Assembly (NCBI GenBank): GCA_964446655.1
Contig: CAYUPL010000093.1
Span: 1 to 10,578, forward strand
From: Desulfopila_A sp964446655
GTDB lineage: Bacteria; Desulfobacterota; Desulfobulbia; Desulfobulbales; Desulfocapsaceae
Direction: 5' to 3'
Length of the DNA: 10,578 nucleotides
Notes under the pieces: generated by a model
What the model saw: the letters and a program-made list of their open reading frames with translations, nothing else
What the model was told of the DNA's origin: nothing
Database searches by the model: none
Program-made: the position numbers and the translations under genes
Shown here: positions 1 through 6,401 of the stretch, one piece after another
How positions within the stretch are numbered: the stretch's first letter is position 1
How the letters are laid out: each line of letters opens with the position of its first letter

Positions 1-822
1 GCAAGCATGCAGTCGGCCAGGCAGGAGGCCCGAGCCTATGCCGATAAAGAGCTGGAGAGTTGGACGGCAGCAATGCTTGCCCGATCAGACGGTTTTCTCG
101 ACTGGTATTTCAGCTACTGGACCCAACAGCTGCTTGGTTTGAAGGGGCTGTATCAGTACGGGGTACATTATGTCCTCAAAAGTCGGCCAAGCGCCTCGGA
201 GAAGCTGACCGAGGAAATTCAGCTGGAGTTTTCTCAACGGGTGTTGCAGCCGCAGATTGCGCAAAAGGTGATCGAGCGAATAGCCGGCGAAACGGCAGCT
301 CGGTATGCTACTGTGTTGCGGCAGGAACTTCTGGAAGTGCCCGAGGTTTACGGAGTAGGTAGAGCGCAATGGCAGTCATATCTGGAAGATATTGCCATAA
401 CTGTCGGGACCTCGGCAGGGGGGCGTCGGGTACCCCTTACACTTAAGGCCTTGACTGTATCTAGTGTTGGTGGTACCGCCTTGCTGGCTGGACATATGAA
501 AGGCGTGGTGAGTGAGGCGGGCAGCAAAATAATGAGTAAATCATCGGGAAAGGCGGCATCTCTTTTGGCGGTCAAAACCGGTGGCAAAGTTGCTGCCAAG
601 GTAGGCGGGAAATTTTTCGGTATCATAGCCGGGTTCGGTGTTCTTGTCTGGGACGCCTGGGATCATACCGCCAATGAACGGGAAAACCGGCCCTTGCTGC
701 GCCGCTCGCTGGAGGAGTATTTTGCCGAGTTGAAAATACACCTTCTTGACGATCCCGAATTTGGTCTGATGGCGCCGTTGCATCAATTTGAAGAGGAAAT
801 TGCACGCAAAAATAAGGAATAA
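1..822 (+). CDS. Unrecognised protein with hydrophobic Gly/Ala-rich C-terminal half, probably 5'-truncated by the window
   Basis: I do not recognise this family. The frame is open to base 1, so the ATG at 7 may be internal; no ribosome binding site can be judged because the window begins here. From that ATG it gives 271 residues. The N-terminal 70 residues are amphipathic and aromatic-rich (FLDWYFSYW near 30-38). Residues about 70-125 are charged and look helical. Residues about 140-165 and 200-218 are hydrophobic, separated by a Gly/Ala/Lys-rich stretch with repeated GGKxA-like units (AVKTGGKVAAKVGGKFFG). The C-terminus is acidic and soluble-looking. This could be a membrane-associated or membrane-inserting protein. 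It ends 20 bp before the convergent mntP stop, so it is not co-transcribed with mntP. Coding status is good because of length and normal composition; function is unknown. Confidence 0.72.
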   Translation, partial: ASMQSARQEARAYADKELESWTAAMLARSDGFLDWYFSYWTQQLLGLKGLYQYGVHYVLKSRPSASEKLTEEIQLEFSQRVLQPQIAQKVIERIAGETAARYATVLRQELLEVPEVYGVGRAQWQSYLEDIAITVGTSAGGRRVPLTLKALTVSSVGGTALLAGHMKGVVSEAGSKIMSKSSGKAASLLAVKTGGKVAAKVGGKFFGIIAGFGVLVWDAWDHTANERENRPLLRRSLEEYFAELKIHLLDDPEFGLMAPLHQFEEEIARKNKE

Positions 823-842
823 CCAGGTTTTCTTCGCTTGTG

Positions 843-1427
843 TTACAAGAAACTGCTGAACACGCCATGTTCCCGCAAAATATTAAGACCGATAAGCCAG
901 AGAACCAGCCCGCCTGAAATTTCGGCGACTGAGCTGAACCGTTTCAAGCCGGCTGCCTTCTGGCCCAGATGAAGCCCGGCGATGGTGAAGATCCCAGCCA
1001 CAAGACCGATGATGATGGCTGGATATATTATGGAAATCTGCAAAAGAGACATACTCAGACCGACGGCGAGCGCGTCTATGGAAGTGGCCACAGAGAGGAT
1101 AACCAGAGTGAGTCCTCTGGTGGCATCTTTTTTACCCACATTGCTCTCTTCTTCAAGGTGGAGGGCTTCCCGTATCATATTGCCACCCACTGCAACGAGA
1201 AGGATAAAGGCAATCCAGTGCGCGTAGGCTGCCACATACTGCTGGATCGAAGCGCCGCAGTACCAGCCGATAATCGGCATGAGTGCCTGAAAAAGGCCGA
1301 AATGCCATGACAGTCTGAAGGTCTGCCTGGCGCTGACATTCTGCAGGGTAACGCCGGTGGCCAGCGCCACGACGAAGGCATCCATGGCCAGGGCTACAGC
1401 TATTCCTAAAATGGTCGTTAGATGCAT
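843..1427 (-). CDS. mntP: MntP family manganese efflux pump
   Basis: Inner-membrane Mn(II) exporter (formerly DUF204/YebN) that protects against excess manganese. The 194 residues match the usual length of about 190. The family's two internal repeats are visible: ALAMDAF with D16 in the first helix and SIDALAVG with D118 in the fourth. These acidic residues are known to matter for Mn transport in this family. WHFGLFQALMPIIGW and HWIAFILLVAVGGNMI also match the family. About six hydrophobic segments are separated by a charged loop near residues 90-104. A weak GGGA precedes the ATG. The gene is divergent from ppk1 and convergent with the unrecognised gene. In many proteobacteria mntP sits under a yybP-ykoY Mn riboswitch; I looked in the upstream 240 bases and did not recognise that motif. 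Confidence 0.93.
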   Translation of the reverse strand: MHLTTILGIAVALAMDAFVVALATGVTLQNVSARQTFRLSWHFGLFQALMPIIGWYCGASIQQYVAAYAHWIAFILLVAVGGNMIREALHLEEESNVGKKDATRGLTLVILSVATSIDALAVGLSMSLLQISIIYPAIIIGLVAGIFTIAGLHLGQKAAGLKRFSSVAEISGGLVLWLIGLNILREHGVFSSFL

Positions 1428-1500
1428 GGAAATCCCGAATTGCTCATGAACATGGTGTCTGGTGGAATGGAGCTCCGTTTACCATGGATCCCTGTTGGCG

Positions 1501-1586
1501 GCAACAGCAAAAAATACTGATTTCGTCGTGCTGTTTCGGCATGGCGCCGTAGATTAGGAATATGTTTAATGGGCGGTTGCTGTTGC
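1501..1586. repeat. 10-bp perfect inverted repeat flanking the mntP/ppk1 promoter region
   Basis: GCAACAGCAA at 1501-1510 is the exact reverse complement of TTGCTGTTGC at 1577-1586, with 66 bp between. The CAACAG core (1502-1507) also pairs with CTGTTG at 1492-1497 across a 4-base loop, so the left arm has two possible partners. The arms could be two sites for one regulator, or alternative RNA pairings if the region is transcribed. Function is inferred only. Confidence 0.5.
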
Positions 1587-1612
1587 AGGAACGTGTGTTG
1601 ATGGGGTAATGT
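1583..1612 (+). promoter_or_regulatory. Possible sigma70-type promoter of ppk1
   Basis: TTGCAG (1583-1588), an 18-base spacer, then TAATGT (1607-1612), giving a leader of about 50 bases. The -35 overlaps the right arm of the inverted repeat. The match is modest, and other AT-rich hexamers such as TATATT near 1628 also exist. Confidence 0.25.
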
Positions 1613-1671
1613 AGAAAGTAGAGGCTATATTTTCCTGTGAGGATACATTACAATTTCGCCATAAGGACACT

Positions 1672-3864
1672 ATGAAAGAGACGACCAAAGAAACCAAAAA
1701 GACCGCCGCAACTTCCCCTGAACCTATTGATCCGACAGATTCCCGTTGGTACCTCAATCGGGAGCTGACCTGGTTGGAATTTAATAAACGTGTACTCCAT
1801 GAGGGGATGGATAAACGCAATCCTCTTTTAGAAAGGGTCTTTTTCCTGGCGGTGTTGGGCTCGAACCTGGACGAGTTTTTCATGAAGCGTATCGGTGGAT
1901 TGAAACAGCAGGTAGGTGCCGGGGTGAAAAAACTCAGTGTCGACGGCATGCTTCCCGAGGAGCAGATCGAGGCCTGCAGTATGGCGGTGCGGCAGATTCT
2001 CGAACAGCGCCAGGAACTCGAGAGTGAGCTGCTTTCTCTTCTCCGGCAGGAAGAGATTTATTTCAAGCAGTATAAAGACCTTGAGGATCCGGATAGGGTA
2101 CAGATGGACAACTATTTTCAGGATAATATCTATCCTCTGTTGACTCCACAGGGTATTGACCCGGCCCATCCTTTCCCTTTTATTTCAAATCTCGCCCTCA
2201 ATTTACTGGTGGTCACCACCGAGATCGAAGGAGGGCACATCTATCTGAACAGGATCAAGGTTCCCACCGGGATCGGTATTCCCCGTTTTCTTAAATGTGG
2301 TAAAGAGCATCAGCACATCTATATAACCTTTGAAGATCTGGTTGCCAATAACCTTCACCTGCTCTTTCCCGGTATGATTATCAAAGGGTCATGGCTTTTC
2401 AGGGTGACGCGAAACGCTATAACCGAAAGATTTGCCGAGCAGGCCAACGATCTTCTTGTGATGATTGAAACAGCTCTGCGCGATCGGAAATTCGCCCAGA
2501 TTGTCAGGCTCGAAGTTGAAGGTACCATGGAAGAACAGCTGCGCGGCATGCTGGCCGCTGAGCTGGGTATTGATGAAAAAAAAGATGTTTATGCAGTAAA
2601 CGGTATCATGGCCAAGCGAGATCTTACCGAGCTGTGCAGTATCAATAGAGCCGATTTGCATTTTCAGCCGCATCATCCTTGTGACCACCCTGCCCTGCAG
2701 GCGGAAATGGCCTCTATCTTTCATATTTTGCGGGAAAAGAAAAATATTCTGCTGCAGCACCCCTACGAGTCTTTTGATACCACCATTGAGCGGTTTTTAA
2801 GGGAAGCGAGCCAGGACCCCAAGGTGCTGGCCATAAAAATGACTCTGTACCGGACCGGATCGAAGTCGCGCATCATTCAGTATCTTGTCGATGCGGCCCA
2901 TAACGGCAAGCAGGTTGCCGTGGTGGTTGAGCTTATGGCGCGCTTTGACGAATCGGCCAATATCAGCTGGGCGGAAGAGCTTGAAGAGGCCGGCATTCAT
3001 GTGACCTATGGTGTGGTCGGCTTAAAAACCCACAGCAAGGTCATTTTTGTGGTCAGAAGAGATTATGACGGGCTGAAAAGATATGTCCATATAGGTACCG
3101 GTAATTATCATGCCGGAACGGCAAGGCTGTACTGTGATTTAGGGCTGTTGAGCAGTGATCCGGTTCTGGGCGAGGACCTAACGGAGTTGTTCAACTATCT
3201 CACCACAGGCTATGCTCCAATGCGGATGTATAAAAAATTACTGCCCTGCCCCAATTTGCTGAAAAATGCTCTTCTGCAAAAAATAGACAGGGAAATTGAA
3301 TTGCAGAGAAAAACAGGGGACGGTCATATCCAGTTCAAATGTAATGCCTTGGAGGACAAAGACATAACCCAGGCGCTCTACAAAGCTTCTCAGGAAGGGG
3401 TCAAAATACAGCTTATTATTCGGGACAGTTGCCGGTTACGACCAGGTATTCCAGGCCTGTCGGACAATATTTCCGTAATCTCCATTGTAGGACGATTTCT
3501 TGAGCATACCCGAGTGTATTACTTTAAGAACGGTGGAGCGGAAGAGTATTACATTGGTTCTGCCGATTTAATGAAGCGAAATCTTGAATCCAGAGTCGAG
3601 GTGGTTACGCCTGTTGAGGATAGAGATCTGCAAGCACAATTGCGAGAGATGCTCGATGTGCAGCTCACCAATAAAAGAAGCTGTTGGGAGATGGACGGGG
3701 ATGGCCGCTATAGCCAGAGAATTCCTGCCGGTACCAAGGACGATATTACCGTGCATGATCGGCTCATAGCTCTGGCGGAGAACCGCCTGGCCAAGGTCGA
3801 GAATTCCAAAAAGAAAAAAAAGGACAAGTCTGCCGAGCTGGATAAAAAGAAGAAGAGGAATTAG
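1672..3864 (+). CDS. ppk: Polyphosphate kinase 1
   Basis: PPK1 reversibly transfers the terminal phosphate of ATP to inorganic polyphosphate. At 730 residues it has normal family length. The N-terminal domain is clear (YLNRELTWLEFNKRVL, then GSNLDEFFMKRIGGL). The catalytic half shows the two expected histidines: H454 in LKTHSKVIF, equivalent to the autophosphorylated histidine of the E. coli enzyme, and H612 in FLEHTRVYYFKNGG. HIGTGNYH and YIGSADLMKRN are also present. The start ATG has AAGGA four bases upstream. The last 30 residues carry two lysine clusters (KKKKK and KKKK), outside the conserved core and encoded partly by an A8 run (3814-3821). The gene is divergent from mntP and upstream of two small membrane-protein genes; no terminator was seen in the 109 bases before the next gene. 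Confidence 0.97.
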   Translation: MKETTKETKKTAATSPEPIDPTDSRWYLNRELTWLEFNKRVLHEGMDKRNPLLERVFFLAVLGSNLDEFFMKRIGGLKQQVGAGVKKLSVDGMLPEEQIEACSMAVRQILEQRQELESELLSLLRQEEIYFKQYKDLEDPDRVQMDNYFQDNIYPLLTPQGIDPAHPFPFISNLALNLLVVTTEIEGGHIYLNRIKVPTGIGIPRFLKCGKEHQHIYITFEDLVANNLHLLFPGMIIKGSWLFRVTRNAITERFAEQANDLLVMIETALRDRKFAQIVRLEVEGTMEEQLRGMLAAELGIDEKKDVYAVNGIMAKRDLTELCSINRADLHFQPHHPCDHPALQAEMASIFHILREKKNILLQHPYESFDTTIERFLREASQDPKVLAIKMTLYRTGSKSRIIQYLVDAAHNGKQVAVVVELMARFDESANISWAEELEEAGIHVTYGVVGLKTHSKVIFVVRRDYDGLKRYVHIGTGNYHAGTARLYCDLGLLSSDPVLGEDLTELFNYLTTGYAPMRMYKKLLPCPNLLKNALLQKIDREIELQRKTGDGHIQFKCNALEDKDITQALYKASQEGVKIQLIIRDSCRLRPGIPGLSDNISVISIVGRFLEHTRVYYFKNGGAEEYYIGSADLMKRNLESRVEVVTPVEDRDLQAQLREMLDVQLTNKRSCWEMDGDGRYSQRIPAGTKDDITVHDRLIALAENRLAKVENSKKKKKDKSAELDKKKKRN

Positions 3865-3973
3865 GAGATTAAGAGACGGGAGAAAAAGGCTTCATCTTAT
3901 GGGGGCCGGTTTGTCGTAATTGTCCAGATGTGGGCAGGATCTTACTAAAAACTCAAACAACGAGGATGTCTTA

Positions 3974-4108
3974 ATGAATCTACACATTTCTTTACAGCCG
4001 CTTCTTGCTCTTCTTGCCGGAATACTCATTCTGGTGTCGCCCAGATTCCTCAATTATATTGTTGCTGCTTACCTTATTATCTTTGGACTGACAGGAATTA
4101 TAAGATAA
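3974..4108 (+). CDS. DUF3096-type two-helix membrane microprotein
   Basis: A 44-residue protein made almost wholly of two hydrophobic helices (about 6-21 and 26-42) joined by a short SPRF turn. The pattern LQPLLALLAGILIL, PRFLNYIVAAYLIIFG is that of DUF3096 small proteins, whose function is unknown to me. The ATG at 3974 is chosen because GAGGA lies about 8 bases upstream (3962-3966). A longer version from the ATG at 3920 would add 18 polar residues that do not look like the family and has no good ribosome binding site. It lies 109 bp after ppk1 on the same strand, so it may be co-transcribed. The family call is from memory of its sequence pattern. Confidence 0.8.
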   Translation: MNLHISLQPLLALLAGILILVSPRFLNYIVAAYLIIFGLTGIIR

Positions 4109-4277
4109 GCAGGGGAGGAGAATCCGGACAGTAGCTGCCCGGCTCATCTGGATGACGGAGTATCCTGGGACTGTTGCTCTGATTCCTGCTTGGTCTAAAA
4201 TCCGGGCATGGCGGACGCACGATCAGCTTATTCAATAAATAATCAATATTACAATTATTTCGATTCTATCTTTACTG
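4109..4277. other. Spacer between the DUF3096 gene and the RCK_C gene
   Basis: No convincing gene. There is a purine-rich GGGGAGGAG at 4112-4120 with no suitably spaced start codon. A small imperfect hairpin lies at 4124-4142 (CCGG/CCGG and CAG/CTG arms, one mismatch, 3-base loop). A 28-codon ATG frame (4152-4238) looks like chance. From 4239 the sequence is in frame with the following gene and encodes hydrophobic residues. Confidence 0.5.
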
Positions 4278-5021
4278 GTGGTTATAACCCTGTCAATTCT
4301 GATAACCAGAATAGCCACGGTAGCCCTGACCTTTACCGGGCTGTCCCGTGAATCGGCAAAATTTCAAGCCCGTTCAGCGTTTACCGGGGTGGGGTTTACC
4401 ACCAATGAATCGGAAAAGGCAGTGAACCATCCCATTCGCCGGCGTATTCTCCTACTGCTTATGTTGTTGGGAAATGCTGGAGTGATAACCGCGGTTTCCT
4501 CTCTGATCATTTCTTTTGTCAATACCAAAGAGTCGGGATCGCTGTTGTGGAATGTGGTTCTGCTGGTGACGGGAGTTATTGCTCTCTGGTCCCTGGCTAA
4601 CAGCAAGTGGGTCGATCGGCATCTTTCCAATTTGATTTCAAAATTCCTAAAAAGGTACACTAGGCTCAACGTTCAGGATTATGCTAATCTGCTTCACCTT
4701 GCCGGGGAGTATCAGATCACTGAGCTGCATGTAGACCATAGTGATTGGATAGCAAAAAAGCCCCTTGCAGAATTGAAATTGAGAGAAGAAGGCATCGTCG
4801 TTCTTGGGATCAACAGGAAAAATGGTGATTATATCGGTGTTCCGGATGGTGAAACAGAAATAAAACCGGGAGATGTTCTGATTACCTATGGACGGATCCG
4901 AAGTGTCGCGGAGATCGATGAACGCAAAGCAGGCAGCAAGGGAAATCAAAAGCATCAACAAAAGGTTGAAGAGCAGGCCCGTAAGAGAAAAGAGGAAAAA
5001 TATAAAGATCGTGATGATTGA
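4278..5021 (+). CDS. Membrane protein with C-terminal RCK_C (TrkA_C) domain, possible cation-transport role
   Basis: 247 residues from a GTG start. Hydrophobic helices are visible at about 2-20, 57-81 and 89-107. Between the first two lies the conserved-looking ARSAFTGVGFTTNESE (31-46), which recalls the filter-type loops of Trk/Ktr potassium transporters. Residues about 146-214 match an RCK_C domain (ELHVDHSDWIAKKPLAEL, then EGIVVLGINR, then IKPGDVLITYG); such domains bind ligands and gate cation transporters in Trk, Ktr and related systems. The last 30 residues are highly charged and probably a coiled coil. It matches a family usually annotated only as a TrkA C-terminal domain protein. The start is doubtful: no ribosome binding site precedes the GTG, and hydrophobic codons continue in frame back to a stop at 4236 without ATG, GTG or TTG. 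It converges on the tRNA-Leu operon. Confidence 0.85.
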   Translation: MVITLSILITRIATVALTFTGLSRESAKFQARSAFTGVGFTTNESEKAVNHPIRRRILLLLMLLGNAGVITAVSSLIISFVNTKESGSLLWNVVLLVTGVIALWSLANSKWVDRHLSNLISKFLKRYTRLNVQDYANLLHLAGEYQITELHVDHSDWIAKKPLAELKLREEGIVVLGINRKNGDYIGVPDGETEIKPGDVLITYGRIRSVAEIDERKAGSKGNQKHQQKVEEQARKRKEEKYKDRDD

Positions 5022-5059
5022 GGTGTATCCCGAATGCTCAGCTAGGCAGCAGAGGAAAC

Positions 5060-5093
5060 AAAAAACCCGCAAACCTAATCAGGCTGCGGGTTT
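5060..5093 (-). terminator. Intrinsic terminator of the gap...tRNA-Leu operon
   Basis: On the minus strand AAACCCGCA (5093-5085) pairs perfectly with TGCGGGTTT (5071-5063) across a 13-base loop, and is followed by a run ending in TTTTTT then GTTT. It lies 34 bases after the tRNA 3' end. The plus-strand side has only TTT after the stem, so it should act mainly on the minus strand, though it may also weakly stop transcripts of the convergent RCK_C gene. Confidence 0.9.
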
Positions 5094-5127
5094 AAAAGAC
5101 TTCGTTGGAAGTCTATGGTCTAACAAA

Positions 5128-5213
5128 TGGTGCCGAAGGCGAGACTCGAACTCGCACGACCGTGGGCCACTACCCCCTCAAGATAGCGTGTCTACCAGTT
5201 CCACCACTTCGGC
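5128..5213 (-). tRNA. tRNA-Leu (anticodon GAG)
   Basis: The 86-base minus-strand sequence begins GCCGAAG and ends CUUCGGC-A-CCA, so the 7-bp acceptor stem is perfect and CCA is encoded. The D arm carries GGUAGAC. The anticodon stem is CUAUC/GGUAG with loop UUGAGGG, placing GAG at 5177-5179; it reads CUC and CUU leucine codons. A long class II variable arm (GGCC/GGUC stem) and a GCGAG/CUCGC T stem with UUCGAGU loop confirm leucine. It starts only 12 bases after the secG stop and is followed by an intrinsic terminator, so it is probably cut out of the operon transcript. Confidence 0.97.
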
Positions 5214-5225
5214 ACAATCAGTATT

Positions 5226-5600
5226 TTATTGTTCTGCACTTTCTCCGGAAGCGTTCCCATTGTCAGTGTTCTCTTGAACGGCAGGCATGGGAATTTGTTC
5301 TGTCTCTTCAGCTTTTTGCTCGGTTTGAGCGGGCTGCTCCCGAAGGAGTTCGGACATGACGGAGCCCGTGGAGCGATTAGCCGAGATATAGGCCAGCGTG
5401 ATCGAGGTAATCATAAAAATTACAGCCACTGCGGTTGTAATTTTATTCAACAGCGGTACAGGACCTTCCGAGCCAAACAGAGACTGACTGGAGCCACCGA
5501 AAGATGCTCCGACATCCGCCCCTTTGCCATGCTGTAACAGCACAATCCCTACGAGAAGGAAGCAGACAAGCACGTGTACTATGGTGATAAGGGTATCCAT
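5226..5600 (-). CDS. secG: Protein-export membrane protein SecG
   Basis: Small subunit of the SecYEG translocon in the inner membrane, which helps SecA-driven protein export. The 124 residues give two transmembrane helices (about 3-22 and 52-72). Between them lies the family signature LLQHGKGADVGASFGGSSQSLFG. The C-terminal 45 residues are polar and rich in Glu, Gln and Asn, a variable tail somewhat longer than in E. coli SecG (110 residues). It starts 21 bases after the tpiA stop and ends 12 bases before the tRNA-Leu gene. No strong ribosome binding site is visible before the ATG, so translation may be coupled to tpiA. Confidence 0.95.
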   Translation of the reverse strand: MDTLITIVHVLVCFLLVGIVLLQHGKGADVGASFGGSSQSLFGSEGPVPLLNKITTAVAVIFMITSITLAYISANRSTGSVMSELLREQPAQTEQKAEETEQIPMPAVQENTDNGNASGESAEQ

Positions 5601-5621
5601 CCTGTTGAGTAGGACCTCGTC

Positions 5622-6383
5622 TTAAGCCGTTTGAAAGTTTATAATTCTTCCGAAAGATTTCGCCTCCAGAGCTGCGCCGCCAACCAGAGCGCCATCTATA
5701 TCGGGTTGACACATTAATTCATCAACGTTAGCCGGTTTGACCGAGCCACCATACAATATTCTCAGCTGGTCGGCAATACCTTTTTGGTACATTTTTTCAA
5801 TTAACTGACGAATAAAGAGATGCACTTCCTGGGCCTGTTCCTTGGTGGCGGTTTGACCTGTGCCAATGGCCCAAACCGGTTCGTAGGCGAGGACCAGCTT
5901 GGCCATGCTGCCTGGTAATACACCGTTCAGGCACTCTTTTATTTGAGTTTCCAGTACCTCGAAGGTGCGGTTTTTTTGACGTTCTTCCAATGTTTCTCCG
6001 ATACACAATATCGCACATAAATCAAATGACAAGGCGCCTCGAATCCTTTTATTGACAAGCATATTGTCTTCGAGAAAAATTTGTCGTCGTTCCGAGTGTC
6101 CGATAATTGCCGTATTTACACCGCATTCTTGCAGCATTACCGGTGAAATTTCACCGGTGAAGGCACCACTTTCTTCCCAGCAGACGTTCTGGGCGGCAAG
6201 CAGAACATCAGTCTGGGAAAGGACGGTGGCAACATCCCGCAGGACTGTAAATGGTGGGGCGATTAATACTTCTCGGTCGGAGCCGCCGGGCCATGCGGCA
6301 ACTACATCTGCGGCGAGACGACATGCTTCGGCACTTGTAGTGTGCATTTTCCAGTTTCCGGCGATGAGCGGCTTTCGATCCAT
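5622..6383 (-). CDS. tpiA: Triosephosphate isomerase
   Basis: Interconverts dihydroxyacetone phosphate and glyceraldehyde 3-phosphate in the cytoplasm (glycolysis/gluconeogenesis). The 253 residues are normal for the family. The catalytic set is complete: N10 and K12 in AGNWKMH, H96 in IIGHSERR, and E168 in AYEPVWAIGTG. The phosphate-gripping loop (AIGTGQTAT) and YGGSVKP near the C-terminus are intact. The ATG has GGAG eight to nine bases upstream and lies 18 bases after the pgk stop, consistent with one operon. Confidence 0.98.
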   Translation of the reverse strand: MDRKPLIAGNWKMHTTSAEACRLAADVVAAWPGGSDREVLIAPPFTVLRDVATVLSQTDVLLAAQNVCWEESGAFTGEISPVMLQECGVNTAIIGHSERRQIFLEDNMLVNKRIRGALSFDLCAILCIGETLEERQKNRTFEVLETQIKECLNGVLPGSMAKLVLAYEPVWAIGTGQTATKEQAQEVHLFIRQLIEKMYQKGIADQLRILYGGSVKPANVDELMCQPDIDGALVGGAALEAKSFGRIINFQTA

Positions 6384-6401
6384 AATTATTTCTCCACTAA
6401 A

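Larger units (their letters stand above)
1428..1671. other. Divergent mntP/ppk1 intergenic region
   Basis: This 244-bp spacer holds no convincing gene. It contains a short hairpin (1492-1507), a 10-bp inverted repeat (1501-1510 and 1577-1586), a possible ppk1 promoter (1583-1612) and the ppk1 ribosome binding site AAGGA at 1663-1667. I could not find a convincing mntP promoter. Confidence 0.6.

Noticed and set aside
969..1310. 113-codon plus-strand frame opposite mntP
   Set aside because: Antisense shadow of a conserved membrane protein gene; low-complexity polar peptide.
1428..1560. yybP-ykoY manganese riboswitch upstream of mntP
   Set aside because: I searched by eye for the conserved GGGGAGUA and CCCGGAGGC-type blocks on the minus strand and found neither; a covariance search would be decisive.
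3920..3973. Upstream ATG start for the DUF3096 gene
   Set aside because: Adds 18 polar residues without a ribosome binding site; the internal ATG has GAGGA at good spacing and fits the family.
4152..4238. 28-codon ATG frame before the RCK_C gene, in the same frame
   Set aside because: No spaced ribosome binding site, no hydrophobic or family-like character, ends in a stop before the hydrophobic extension; likely chance.
4888..5277. 129-codon plus-strand frame across the 3' end of the RCK_C gene, the terminator and the tRNA
   Set aside because: It overlaps a clear gene, an intrinsic terminator and a tRNA, and its peptide shows no family resemblance.
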